Source: Pohlia nutans
Taxonomy: Eukaryota > Streptophyta > Bryopsida > Bryales > Mniaceae
Assembly: GCA_022496805.1 (NCBI GenBank)
Contig: CM040107.1
Coordinates: forward strand, 14,681,501-14,745,500
DNA length: 64,000 bases
Reading direction: 5' to 3'
Shown in pieces: positions 1 through 11,401 of the stretch (its first letter is position 1; each line of letters starts with the position of its first letter). The notes below the pieces were generated by a model. It was given only the letters and a program-made list of their open reading frames with translations. It searched no databases and had not been told where the DNA came from. The translations under genes and the position numbers were made by a program.

Positions 1-71
1 AAGACCAAGATAAATATATTCTAACAAAGACCAAGATAAATATACTCTAACAAAGACCAAGATAAATATTT
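1..71. repeat. 26-bp tandem repeat at left edge
   Basis: Two full copies and a partial third copy of a 26-bp unit beginning AAGACCAAGATAAATAT lie at 1-26, 27-52 and 53-71. They fall in what the gene model makes the third intron of the LisH gene, just downstream of its donor at position 103. Confidence 0.85.
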
Positions 72-103
72 GAACTACACTAATGCATGGTTTGAGTTCA
101 TAC

Positions 104-1825
104 CAATCCTTGGCTCGAACAAGTTCGACGAAGTGTATAGTCAGAAGATCAAAATGTACATCCGGGTTGGAGGCCAGAAGATCCACAGCAAGCTGGTTAG
201 CGAGCTCAATAGCTTTTAAAACGTTGCCTTCCAATACATGATTGTATATTGCTGCACCACGCCAAAAATCAACTTAATACATTTTCAGCACCATAGAGGA
301 CAAGACACTTATTGTGTACAGGGTAACACATGCGAGGGGAGGGGGACACCCAATGTCACATAGAGCAGATGGTATGTAAGGTTCAAGTGGTACTTCCTAT
401 TTGCCACGCAGTGGCAAATCTCTACTCCTGCAAAATATAGTGAAGCGTAGTATAGTAAAGGTATGCTCTCACTGGGCGTTAGGAATGGTGATAGTGAGGG
501 TTTTAAAAATTATTTCAGATACACTTTTGGAACAGATTCACTTTGCTAAAAACACTCCTACGACCAAGTGCAAAAGTACCTCAAAAAGAGAAGGAATTGC
601 TAAGAGATAAGAGCTAGTATGACCTCAGGTGCCCACCTTACGAACTCAGGGTGTACTGCCTGAGCCTACTCTACTCAATTATTAGCAGCTTGTTTACTAA
701 GAAATTATTCACAAAGGCCAGATGGATCTCTTTGACGTAGACGATTAACACTAGGAGACGAAAAAGTGGATTCTATCACAGATCCAACGCACGTTCTGAA
801 TATAATGTTCATTGAAAATGAGTGAATTTCACGCAAAATCTCATTTCTTGAACGATACAATTTTTAAAATATGAGACCTCTCAAGAATAACAGAAATGTC
901 GGGAGACTTTGTGAAAACAACATAACTGAGCTATATCTGGAGAAAGATGATTAATTGATTTCGACAATTTGAAATAGATGTGATTTCATCCAGAAAATTT
1001 GTATCTTTAATGACGTATCATCTGAAATCAAAATAAACAAGCATTCCGTAGCTAAACACACGCACAAAAGAAAGCAATTAGCACGGATACATACGTTTCC
1101 TCTTGTCGATATCAACGGAACAGTCAGCAGTGCGTTTCATGTCAGAGCAGCCAATGAATGTCTCTGCTGTCTCTTTAAAGCAGTTATGAACGAGGTACGA
1201 CAAAACAATCTTGCGTACCTCGTTGTCGCTCACCTTCTGCCCAATCCCACATCACATCTTAGGAATTCTGAACCTTCTCCATTATCAGCATTAAGTAACG
1301 ACTTCCAAAAATTAAACTTGAAACAAGGCATGATTTCCTATAACCTTAAGAAACAGATGGATCCCTTGCTAGTAGACTCCGAAATAGAAAGATATTATTG
1401 CCTCAAAATATAGAAATTTCCATAAATAGAATGAAACGTTCTGCACAATATTGTAATCAATTTACTATTGCAACCCAACAAGACCCAGATGTACGGAAAG
1501 CAAATGCATCGTTGCCTACTGTCATGCAATCTTCCAGCCGGGCGAATATCTTGCTATATCCGGAGACTTGTTGGCCCAAATCAGACTTTGGACTTCTGAT
1601 TCGAGAAAGTAAAAGAAAAATGCAAAACCTCATCTAAAATGAGATTCCGTCCTACAGACTACTACATGGGTGATCCAAAAGAATTATCTTCAATAAGAAC
1701 GTTCTCTCCGCAGCCAGTCTCTAATATCCGAAACCTGCTAATCCTGGTTTCCACCTACGCAGAAACAGGCAAAGAACGCCCAAAACTCTTACCACATTTT
1801 CACAAAGGCGAGGATCCACATCCAT
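104..1825 (-). CDS. LisH-CTLH (RanBPM-type) domain protein, first three coding exons, continues off the left edge
   Basis: Likely a subunit-type protein of the CTLH/GID E3 ubiquitin ligase complex, like the Arabidopsis 'LisH and RanBPM domains containing protein' At1g06060. Three exons join in frame. Exon 1 CDS is 1793-1825 (start MDVDPRLCENV, donor GTAAGA). Exon 2 is 1095-1236 (acceptor GGCAG, donor GTATGT). Exon 3 is 104-251 (acceptor TGCAG, donor GTATGA). Exon phases agree (AAA C|CA and TG|). Together they give about 107 residues. The LisH motif is around residues 15-45 (VRKIVLSYLVHNCFKETAE). The CTLH start is near residue 65 (VLEGNVLKAIELANQLAVDL, then HFDLLTIHFVELV). The rest of CTLH and CRA must lie beyond position 1. 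Introns are 556 and 843 bp. No stop or frameshift is seen, so this appears intact. Homology is from recognition of the motif series, not a search. Confidence 0.87.
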
Positions 1826-2330
1826 CCCTCTCGAGTTCTAGCGCTTCCACCGCCTCCGAAAACCAAAACGCTCAATAGCGCTGCCGGGGTTACACCTCCA
1901 CCAGCTCCGAGAAGTCTCACCACAACTCTCTACCTCTAGTTCTTACTCCACTAAGATCAACGCTCACCACAATCTAATCAATTCTATCCAATACCGAAAA
2001 CGCTACAATCACCCAAACCGCATAAACCCCACTCCACAGGAAATGCACAACGAAACACCACCATCGACAAGTCGGCTCTTTCAAACATCAGCATTGACCA
2101 TCACAAGTCAATGAGACCCGAAACTTGGAAGAATTCTCCCCTGAACCCTAACTTTTTTGTACCGTAGTTAATAAAAACGTGAACCCAAAAAAAAACTGCC
2201 CAACGACCTCAACTTGAAATCAGAGCAAGGCAGCAGGGAGCAAACATGAACAGGCAACTGAACATTCCTCACGGGCCGCTTTCCATAACGGGCCAAGGCC
2301 AATTTGGAGCCCTGATATGAGTGAATCATT
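1826..2330 (-). other. 5' leader and upstream region of the LisH gene
   Basis: No ORF of note. The start codon at 1825-1823 has the context GAGAGGGATGG. The sequence further upstream (1870-2120) is C-rich on the plus strand, so G-rich in the gene's sense. I could not place a TATA box or a transcription start with confidence. Confidence 0.4.
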
Positions 2331-2934
2331 GCATATGATTGGTTTATTCCACGAAATCAATCCCAAGGTCTTTGCATGATGGAGTCAATCTCGTCTCTAA
2401 ATCCCCGGTGGTCTTGAATGCAGGGCACTATTCATCCACCCCTCCTTTTTCTGAAATTTCCATTTTGAGCACCTTTAGTGCATTTTTTTGGCAAATTTTT
2501 TTGCAAGTTTGGGGCCTACAACGGGGTCGGCGGCGGGCCTCGCAAGACCCTTCCCGCCGACTTCCAGGGGGTCTTCCGGGTAGAGACTTGGGGGGGGGGT
2601 CTTCAAACCTACGGGCGCCACTCCAAGGAAAAAAATGCCGCCTTTGCAAACTTTGCCTTTTGTCGCACAAGCGTTGCAGCATTTGTCATTCAACAATTTC
2701 ACAAATGTTGAAGAAGATTTTACAGATTGTGGAAGCTCATAGCATCGCCATTTGTAAATGTAAACACCCAAGTCAAGAATAAAACAATTTCTTCAAACAA
2801 AAAGATTGCTGCATATTTATGACACCCTATGAATCATAGCAAGATTTTTTTGTACAAACAAACTCTTGTGCTTGTAAATCAAAATCTTGCACCTACAATT
2901 GATGCAAATGCAGTGTGTATTCTGATTGTGAGTA
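2331..2934. other. Non-coding stretch with a GC-rich, G-run segment
   Basis: A GC-rich island at about 2515-2640 contains a run of ten G at about 2589-2598 and several shorter G or C runs, in otherwise AT-rich DNA. Overlapping open frames on both strands here look like by-products of composition. No recognised gene. Confidence 0.35.
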
Positions 2935-3403
2935 GTGAAATTGTGCTGGTATATTCCAAAGCTTAACAATATGCCTAGAAGATCTGATACAATGTGCAAA
3001 GCGAAGCAAATGAGTGCGGAATCAAGCGCATGGCGTAACTCTAGATTCCAATCCAATGCTCCATTGTCAAGCCATGTTCTTTCACCTCCACTGGTCGATC
3101 TCACAGAGGATTTCAACAACACATTAGAAGATTGCATTGGCGAGTATGATGAGCAATTCGTTGATAGCCAAAAATTAGATTGTCGAGGTAGAGAATCGTC
3201 TTGTGAGGAATTTAGTGAAGATGATATTTTTGAGTATGATATTGTACATGAGAATCCCACATCTTTCAAGGAATTTTCATGGCCTCCGGAGGTCCTGCAT
3301 GCTCCTCCAACAAAGCGTGCACGAAGAAACAAAGAACAACATCATCGTCTATTTCATGGAGATGTCTGGGCATCAATGTCCAGTGCAGGAGTTTGTGCGG
3401 TGA
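2935..3403 (+). CDS. Possible exon of an unknown acidic nuclear protein
   Basis: An open frame whose more likely start is the internal ATG at 2971 (MPRRSDTMCKAK). It is acidic and Ser-rich (for example SCEEFSEDDIFEYDIVHE) with a basic cluster PTKRARRNKE that could be a nuclear localisation signal. A GTGAGA donor-like site follows GVCA near 3400, after which the frame becomes hydrophobic, low-complexity and AT-rich, so the real coding part probably ends there. A good acceptor (TTTTTTTCTTCTAG) at about 4070-4083 opens a short frame rich in Lys, Gln and Leu. The splice phases do not join cleanly. I do not recognise the family. It may be a decayed helper protein of a DNA transposon. Confidence 0.25.
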
Positions 3404-3601
3404 GAGACGAAGTCCCAAGCAATACGTTTTTATTATGTTACATCTACTATCATCACAAACTTGGCAAGTCATGTTTTTCCAATGTTTTTGATATGTTTTG
3501 TTTTTCAAAGTGTTGGTGTATGTTCTACGTATGTTTTTTTGTACGCATTTCATACGATTGCACTACTTGCTAACTCAACATATTTCATATATAAGTGCAA
3601 C

Positions 3602-3835
3602 CACTACTAGAGAAATGGGGTTCCTAACCCGCACAAAATCAACAGAAATTTTGTTGGTTCTGTGCGGGTTAGAAACAGTTGATTCCGTAAAATCAACAGG
3701 AACTTGTTGGTTCCAAGAGAAAACTTGTTGGTTCTGTGCAGATGACTAAATGTTTGCTACGTTAAACCCATTCTCTGTTGGTTCCAAGAGATGTGTGTTG
3801 GTTTTGTCTTGGTTTTTACGCACTCTCTAGTAGTG
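3602..3835. mobile_element. CACTA-type (En/Spm) miniature non-autonomous element
   Basis: The element starts CACTACTAGAGA and ends TCTCTAGTAGTG, a perfect 12-bp terminal inverted repeat with the CACTA signature. It is bounded on both sides by the trinucleotide AAC (3599-3601 and 3836-3838), the 3-bp target duplication typical of CACTA elements. Length is 234 bp with no coding capacity. Inside are subterminal repeats of a (A)TCAACAG / TTGTTGGTTC type. A 12-bp perfect hairpin CTAACCCGCACA (3624-3635) pairs with 3661-3672. The transposase would have to come from an autonomous relative elsewhere. Confidence 0.9.
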
Positions 3836-4936
3836 AACATAAGCAAATGACATACAAAGGAATTATCAAAGGATTATGTTTTTGGACTTTTGAAGGTGGA
3901 CATCAAAAGCGTTTGTAAGATGTATGTTTGCAACGTTTACATACATCGCATGGTGTCAATGCTTCTAAAATTGTGTTACATACCATATGTAAATTACATC
4001 CAAGATTTGTTCCACCTTAAATTGATATGTTTTTGATGTATGTTTCTTAAACACTACAAATTTGAGTGATTTTTTTCTTCTAGTTGATGTTATGCCCACT
4101 AAAATATTAAAGATTGAAGCAATGAATCCTTCCAATTCTATTGTTTGTGCAAAGTTGCAAGCTCAAAAAACAAAATTACTAGAATTGCAACAACTCACCA
4201 AAAACACATACAATGTATCCACAAGCTACCACATTGCTTGAACAAAGTATGTTTTTTGTTAAAAAGTTGTCGGAGATTCAAATATGAAGTTCAAACTCAC
4301 AAAAATGTGAAAGGTGTTGACTTAATAAAAATGGATGTTGTCTTCACGGTGTAGAAGCTACAAACACAACTTGGAATGCAATTAATGCAATCTGGTTTTT
4401 TAGACATATAGCTCAAATTTGCATACTAAAGACATTCAGGATGTAGTTAACTTGTTTCTAAACAAACATAAAGCAATTTCGCAAAGTTTGGAGTTATTTT
4501 TTAGGAGATATGATTTTTCAAAGTTGCACTTCTTTTTCACTTAGCACTTGAAGTTCAAAAATTTGAACGTAAACTTATTAGTGGATACTGTACAAAAGCT
4601 CTAAATATTTATACCACTGTATTGACGTTCAACCTCTAAATTCATGACGGATATGCCCCTTGAAGTACTACTTCAAAGGGTTACTGCACAAAAAACTTCT
4701 ATCTAATTTATTTTTATGGAAGCTCAAGAAGTTTGCTACCTACACTTTGTTGTTCATCACTATTATTTACATTTTCCCTAAAAACATATACGTTGTATTC
4801 TACTTCCCGCAAAGGCATTTTCAGACATTTAGGGTTAAAGAGCTAATAGGGATAGTGAAATAATTTTTTATGTAAACAATTATGAAAAAATCACATTAAA
4901 TAGGTTTATCAAAAGTCAATACGAGGAAAATACCAA
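3836..4936. other. AT-rich intergenic DNA with a short coding-like stretch
   Basis: Only the 4084-4210 segment looks faintly coding (it follows a strong polypyrimidine-AG site). It meets a stop in the frame that reads best. The rest (4360-4936) is AT-rich with no gene that I can support. Confidence 0.3.
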
Positions 4937-5313
4937 AAATATAATGAAGTTATCCTTAAAGTCCATTAAATTTTGAAAAAGATACCATGAATTTTTCTTT
5001 ATTATACTCTTATTTCTTCACTCCAAATAATTAGATGGTGTGGAAGATCTTGGTGGTTTATCATTATTAGGTGTGCAACAGGTGTGTAAGAGCTTGGTGG
5101 TCTTCAAAAGTTTCTTAGCTCCTTTTTAGTGCTAAAAACTTTTAAAGACCACCAAGCTCTTACACACCTCTTATACGCCTAATAATGATAGACCACCAAA
5201 ATCTTCCACACCTTTTAACTATTTAGAGTGAACAAATAAGAGTATAGTAAAGCAAAATTCTTTGCAGATTCATCAAACTCAAGGTGACTTTAAGGATATC
5301 TCTAATGTATTTT
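4937..5313. mobile_element. Foldback (long inverted repeat) element, about 377 bp
   Basis: The two halves are inverted copies. For example GGTGTGTAAGAGCTTGGTGG on the left pairs with CCACCAAGCTCTTACACACC on the right, and TATCCTTAAAGTC pairs with GACTTTAAGGATA near the ends. Arms are roughly 180 bp with mismatches, and the loop is about 10-15 bp around 5118-5130. There is no coding capacity. A transcript would fold into a long hairpin, so this could be a foldback MITE or a small-RNA precursor. Target duplication was not resolved. Confidence 0.85.
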
Positions 5314-5384
5314 AAATTGTGAAGAATTTACAACGTTTGACCGGGTATTTGTAGAATGGATGCTGAAGAGTTGTTGTTGAAGCA

Positions 5385-5640
5385 GTAACTTATTGCTGGT
5401 TGGGCAATACCCATCACATTAGAGCTTTGTCTTCTCTCTGGTGCCGCTGGGAAATACCCATCACCATAGAAATTCCTCAATTGGAGTTGTATCTTTGTTT
5501 GCGGCTGGGCAATACCCATCACGGTAGAGCTTTCAAAATCGGAGTTATATCTCGATTTTTTCTTTTGTTGTGGTAGGGCAATCCCTATCACAGTTGAACT
5601 CTCGAAATTGGAGTTGTATCTTTGTTTGATCTTTATGGTG
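5385..5640. repeat. Degenerate repeat around GGGCAATACCCATCAC
   Basis: The core GGGCAATACCCATCAC or a close variant occurs at about 5402, 5449, 5507 and 5576. Spacings are 47, 58 and 69 bp, each 11 bp longer than the last. On the minus strand the cores read as GIAQP-like peptides in an 87-residue frame. The frame changes between units, so I regard this as a decayed tandem repeat and not a gene. Confidence 0.55.
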
Positions 5641-6867
5641 CGGTGACGCTTGTGGTCTCATCCCAGTCTTTTTTAGGGTTTTGTGTTACAATGGGCTTGC
5701 TTTCTCACTTGGGTTTGGAACACCAACACATTCTTCTCTAATTTGAGATTTAGTTGCAGAGTTGCAACAAAGTGTTGCAATTTCGTGACTCAAAGGCTAT
5801 TGATTGAATTGGTGACGGCCGGAAAAGCGACGATTGTTCACGGCGGTTGTTTATGTAAAAGCTCCCAAGTGGCATTCACAAACAAAGGACTCCTGAGTGA
5901 CAATGAAATCTTCAAATAATCTAGATTTTAGAAGGAATTTAAAGGCATTTTAGTGCTTATTAAGTTTTTTTAGCCCTTATTAATTAACATCCGGTTAGAA
6001 ACACTTTTCAATCCTTAACCCATAGCTAAAATTGACATTTACCTACAAAGAAAATGCCAAGTGGACAATGTAAAATAACCATAGGGATGTTTCAAATGGT
6101 GTACAGTTAGGTACAACATGCTTACGAATTTTTATAGCAATTTGATTGTTGAAGCTGTCACTCTCATTTACTTGGTTATGAATGTATAGAGCTTAAAAAA
6201 ACCTATTGTATTCTCAAGATTGTTGAATTTATCGCTCTCAATTGTGAGAAAACAATTTTTGAGGAGAGATTTGTAATGTGTTGGGTTTATCGCATGAGAG
6301 CTAGTTTTCAAAGACTTTGTAATTTGCTTGAGTTGTTGAGTTGCTATAGTGACTGAAAAATTGATTTGACTCGTTGTGCCATCGAAAGAATGAAACACTG
6401 ATTTGGAAGTAGCACCGTCGCTAGCTACTCTTCCACTGGAGCTTCCAAATGCTCTAGAGAGTTTGAAGGTGCCTTTTGTTGAGCCACTCGCCTAAAGCCC
6501 TCTGAAAAAAGCATCAAAAGTAAACGATAGAACTAGTGTGACCGAGGTTAGAATGCCTCAGGAAGTTGCAAGAAAAGTTGAGAAGGTAAGATGAACGATG
6601 TCTTTTTTTCACATATTTTTTTCTTTCTAAGAGGATACTACTTTACAGATCACATTGTAAAGCCTCTTATAAATCATGAATTCCACTCCTTAAAAAATAA
6701 ATACTCATAGAGTAACAGAACTCAGAGACAATTTTAGCTGATATTGTAAACACAATTTGAGTTCTTTTTCATTTTTGACTTTGAACAAGGATAATATTTT
6801 ACATGCCATCTTGTCTAGGTACACAGGACCGCAGTCATAGAGGACCAAGAAGCCCAATTGGGCTATA
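5641..6867. other. Intergenic DNA with a minus-strand coding-like remnant
   Basis: On minus, about 6168-6500 reads without a stop as a Ser/Thr/Lys-rich segment (STKGTFKLSRAFGSSSGRV, then a Gln/Leu-rich part). It could be a remnant exon, but I do not recognise the family and see no clear splice sites. The rest shows nothing I can support. Confidence 0.2.
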
Positions 6868-6869
6868 TG

Positions 6870-8115
6870 TTTTTTTAGTAGTTTTGAGTAGGTCATATTG
6901 GGTCTTTTTATTGTTCAAATTTATATGTTTTTTGTGGTGATATAAAATTTGGTCCCATCTAAATTATATGTTCTACAATATGATAATTTGAAATTGCTAT
7001 TTTAATACTGTGAATCCTTTGAAAATGGATTTGGCATGTTGAGTTTGGCAAGTGTTGTAGGAATTGGAGCGCCAGGAGCGGTTGGCGCTCTCTATTACCT
7101 TGAGCGACAATCCAAAAATCAAGGTGAAATTGCTTAAGAAGCTGTAAGTTACAAATTTGTTAACCATCAAAGGTCCTTGGGGATAGTGAATACGTTGCCA
7201 TATATTTGACATTTGCTGTAAGTAGAAAGTTCCAAATTGAGATTCCAATAGCTTTTAAGTCCATGTAGACATGAATTTTAACTTTGTTTTTGATATGAAA
7301 CTCATAGGAAGTAAACACTAAGTGTACAATCATGATAGTTCTTCACTTTCAGAAAGCTCCAGAAGTATTTTTGAGTTGGTCCTATGTAGACTTTTTTTAG
7401 TTTAATTTAATTAATATTTTTTTACCAATACATACAATGATCCAATGATATTAAATTTGATCCCATTTGAATTATATTTTTGACAATATGATCGATTTAT
7501 TTTAAAACCGTGAATCTTTGGTTCTAGAGGATTTAGAAAATATAAATCTCGGGGGGTGCACTCTACATTATGTTTGAGAATCACGTGCGTTCATGACCTC
7601 TTTTAAAAACCCCATGTATACAAGAGGTTATATGTATAAATACCTTTGTATACAAATGTATTTTTGTTTTAAATATATGTTTAGTGTAAGTATACGTGAA
7701 TATTTTCAGTTCTAAATGTGTTTATTGTATGTATACGTAATATGGCAATGTTCAAATTAATACCCCTTTTGTGCACTTACGTATACTTGTACATGTTTAG
7801 TAAAGTGCACCCCTTGAGATATAAATATTGCCAATTGTAAGGCCAATTTCTAACATAAATCCTGCCTATTGTAATGTAGATAGTAGGTTTTCTAGAATAC
7901 CTCTCAAAGTTGGTTTTCTACTAGTGCATGTGTTTAACCAAGATGAAGCCATGTTTTTATAGCAGTTTTGACTAGGTCCTATGTGGATTATCTTTTGTTC
8001 AAATTTCTTTCTTTTTTGTCCAAGATATGCAATATTCTTCACTGATTTGAGTGGTATAAAATTTCGTCTCATTTGAATTATTCATTTTTTACAATTTGAT
8101 CGACTAAATTTTTCA
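6870..8115. repeat. Three diverged copies of a ~150-bp AT-rich sequence
   Basis: Copies at about 6870-7020, 7360-7525 and 7955-8115 share TTTTGA(G/C)TAGGTC, then GATATAAAATTTGGTCCCAT, then ACAATATGATCGATTTA and CCGTGAATC(T/C)TTTGG. They lie in the same orientation about 490-590 bp apart. Between them I see no supported gene. A short frame near 7025-7130 with a Gly/Ala-rich peptide is not convincing. Confidence 0.6.
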
Positions 8116-8199
8116 TAAAAATGTCAATGCTAATTCGTCCAAGAGTAATTCAATTGTCACAAAGACTATAAACTTGTAACATGAGTTGTTAATGGCTTA

Positions 8200-8760
8200 T
8201 AGAAAAGGAGCAAGTACAAAAGGTGGCGACCATAGATGAAGAGCAACGCATGAAGAGCAACACATGACACTAGCTAGTAAGCTCATGGGATGAAGAGACA
8301 AACTGAAAACAATGAAATTCTTAGTGGTCGAGCTTCAAAGAATGATATGAAGACTAAAGGCAACTTCGATAGACAAAGAAAAAAACTTGATTTAACCCAA
8401 CGAGAGCCTTGTAGAGAAGAAATCAAAATGTGTACAGACGAGGGAAGAGATTTGAAGGTTGCAGCCTAATCTCGTGGAGCAAAAAAAGAGTTACCATTTC
8501 CTCAATGAGAGGCTTGTAGTGGAAACAACGTCTAGTGAGCAACTACAAGAGGACATTTGCGCAATGAAGTTTACTATTGAGGAAAATGAGAAGGTGATCA
8601 ACAGGCAAAATGGAAGGATTGAAAGAATAACAAGAATGTCTTGTAAAGCTGCAAGCTCAACAACAGAGATGTAGGCAATGCAAGCGTTACTAGGACCTAC
8701 GACAACATCTACCTACGGCACTTACGGAGCTTCTACCGACAGCGCGGGGGACTAACAAGA
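8200..8760 (+). pseudogene. Decayed coiled-coil coding remnant
   Basis: The sequence from about 8200 reads as scattered Glu/Lys/Gln/Arg-rich segments in more than one frame. The longest piece is 8459-8674 (71 residues, for example LVVETTSSEQLQEDICAMKF), with heptad-like spacing. Stops and frame changes interrupt it. The family is not recognised. It could be the remains of a kinesin- or myosin-like tail or of a transposon coiled-coil protein. Confidence 0.25.
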
Positions 8761-10690
8761 TTCATGACGTTGAGTTGCCTAGTAGGTTCAATCTTCTTCT
8801 TTCTTTGCTCTATTTATTAACTTAGGAATTATAAGGTTAAAACTTCATTTGTTTTTGTTCTTAAAGTGGATTCTTTGGCAATATATATTTTTTTATCTGC
8901 TATGTTTCCATAGTTAAATTTTTGATTGTGAAATTTGGAAAAAAATTTAAGACCAGGACTAGTTGTTGTTGAAGCAACTGTTTCCAACTTTTCATAATTT
9001 GAACGATAAATGCATTCATTACATTGTACTAGCAATAAAATGATGGTCAACGAAAATAAGCCATAAATAAAGATGGCTAGTAAAAATATAGGAACGTTCA
9101 AAATTCATGGAATGTTTCAATGATGCGTATTGGTATGATTAGAATGTTGGTAGTTTATTGTGTTAAACCTACATTTGCTCTTATTTTTCTCTTTTCAAAG
9201 AATTTGATTCTAAATCTTCTTAGAATCTAAAAATTGATGTCTTTGATGTAGATATGTTTGGAGCGTGGTGCCATCTCTAATAGCATTATGGACAACTCTA
9301 CTTAGAATCGAATAACGTATAATAAGTTTCATCCATACAATCACCTCAAGCTTTTAGAATTTGTAGTCTGCTCACTTTTCATGTTGACTAGCTAAATATA
9401 TCCAATTATTTTTTATTAAAAATAATTTGTGAGTTCCCAATTCCTGGAAGCTAAACTACCAATGAAACTAGTATATTTGAAAAAATCAGAAACTTTTTGT
9501 GAATTTTGTTCAATCCAAGGCTAGAATGTTAATTTATATAGTAGAGCTTTATTTTACACGATGTCCTCTACCACAAATGCTTAAAACTTTACTCTTAACC
9601 TACATATCCTTTTGAAATTGTATGATAGTACCTTGTTAGTTTGAAGAATTCTTTCTATACACTTAGACGATATTAGGATGAGTAATGAGGATTTCTTGTC
9701 AATAAACCAGGTAGTAAACACAAGTTCTTTGGCAACAGGCTGCGATTACAATTTTGGTGGGGCTTCTCACTGTCAACACGTGGTATTTTACGTACAATTC
9801 TTCTAAAAGCTATGTAGGCAATCTTTTCAAGTCTCTAGGATTTTAAGTTTTGAAGAGCACCTCTAAACTTATGAACAACATTTTCTCTATAAATATATAT
9901 GCATCAATAGCCAAAATGAATTTGATAGAGATTTTTTTTGGTTGGGGACAAAATTATGAGAAAGAGCTTTATGAGGGTACATTTGGAAATGTTTGTGATG
10001 TAGATTCACGCTCATGGCCTTCATGCATGATTAACAACACCAAGAAGGAAGTATTGAGGAAAGAACTTCTAGGTGTGTTTACTAGTTGGTTGGCAATGAA
10101 GGATTCAATTCTTCGTTTTAGTCTAATCTATTTATCTTTGTTACTTTTTTGTGTTACCTGTGTGATATAGCTATTTTGGATTTATCTACTTTGAAATAGC
10201 TCAATCTTGATTGATTCCAAACCTCAAAATCTAATCATATTATTAAAATGAGAACTTTTTTTGCTGTGGCTGAATAAAATTGATAGATTTTCTTCTAATC
10301 TTTTTATTTATCTTTATAAGAATTTTGAACTTTTTATCCCTGTATACTTTATTATAACTGGTGCTTTCCAATGTTATGTCCCACAGAGTGAAGAAGGAGT
10401 GATCTAGATTCAATATCAATTGAGGTTGGAATGCAGAGCTCGTCATTGAGAGTGATACTAGCCATTGCACATTTTACATTACTGTTAAAAGTGATACTAA
10501 CTACCATCTCTATATTGCTTATAAACATCATCATAGAAAGTGGATTAGTCGTGCTATTGAGATAATGAGGTGTAACAATCAAGCATTTCCACCAATTGAA
10601 GATCATGATCACGACAGCTTGGAAATTATAAGGTTCAAACCTAACTTCACTATTTTTTTTAGAATTCGGAATTGAAATACATTTGGAGAT
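8761..10690. other. AT-rich intergenic DNA, no supported gene
   Basis: Short frames at 9850-10170 (plus) and 10352-10696 (minus) have some non-random residues but no recognised motif, no convincing start context and no splice pattern. I see no RNA gene or clear repeat here. Confidence 0.35.
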
Positions 10691-10707
10691 AGGCACAGGG
10701 TTGTCAC

Positions 10708-11010
10708 TTTGGACGTCTTTGGAGCAAATCGCGACTGGTTTGACGTCCGGACGTCCAGACGTCGCGTCCGACCGGCCGGACGCCAGTGTCCGCTGGGTAA
10801 ACTGTGATTTACTTTATCCGCTGCCGTTTTTACCCTACGGACAGCTTAGCGGACGGCTTAGCGGACAGCGTAGCGGACGGCCTGGCGCCCGTCCGTCCGG
10901 ATGGCTCGACGGACGGAGTTTGATGGCGAACGGGAGAGCGGACGGCCTGGCGGACGGCGGGACGGACGACCGGGCGGGCGGATGGCACGAGGAAAACTAG
11001 AGGACGGCCA
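10708..11010. repeat. GC-rich CGGACGG array, left of the hAT gene
   Basis: Many copies of CGGACGG or close variants in about 300 bp of sharply higher GC, including the perfect 14-bp palindrome GACGTCCGGACGTC. In the second half the motif is mostly in the CGGACGG orientation on the plus strand. It sits just beyond the 3' end of the hAT gene. By analogy with subterminal transposase-binding repeats of hAT elements (for example maize Ac), it may be part of the element's end. That role is inference. Confidence 0.6.
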
Positions 11011-11401
11011 GGCCGGTTTAGGGGTTCTCAAGGACTAAACCTTGGACACTTCAGGCCGTTCTAGGGTGATGGTAATGGTGGAAAATATAAATTAAAATCT
11101 CATTAAGTCACTGGAGCCTCATTGTAATAAAAATATAGCGACCTTGTTTAGGGTTTTAGCCACTCTCGTTCCAACAACATAAAACATAAAAATAGTGTCA
11201 TATATTATATTTCGCAAGTAAACAAACATTCAATAAAGGGAACGTCAACAAAATATTGCCATCTATTCATGTACGTCATACATATCACTACAGAAATATA
11301 TACTTATAAAATCTATCTCCTGTCCAAACAACTACAATTACTGAATACTAGAATATCTTATAAAAAAAACTCTACGAAAATACATAAATGCTATTGAGTT
11401 T
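11011..11401. other. 3' flank of the hAT gene
   Basis: AT-rich with no open frame of interest. It probably holds the 3' untranslated region of the minus-strand transposase gene. No clear polyadenylation signal could be chosen. Confidence 0.35.

Noticed and set aside
88..220. Plus-strand coding-like frame (FEFIPILGSNKFDEVYSQK)
   Set aside because: It is the complement of exon 3 of the LisH gene, where the minus-strand reading matches a known family and has proper splice sites.
10683..11000. 105-codon frame and similar frames in the other CCGTCCG arrays
   Set aside because: Composition-driven open frames in GC-rich motif arrays; the peptides are not conserved between arrays.
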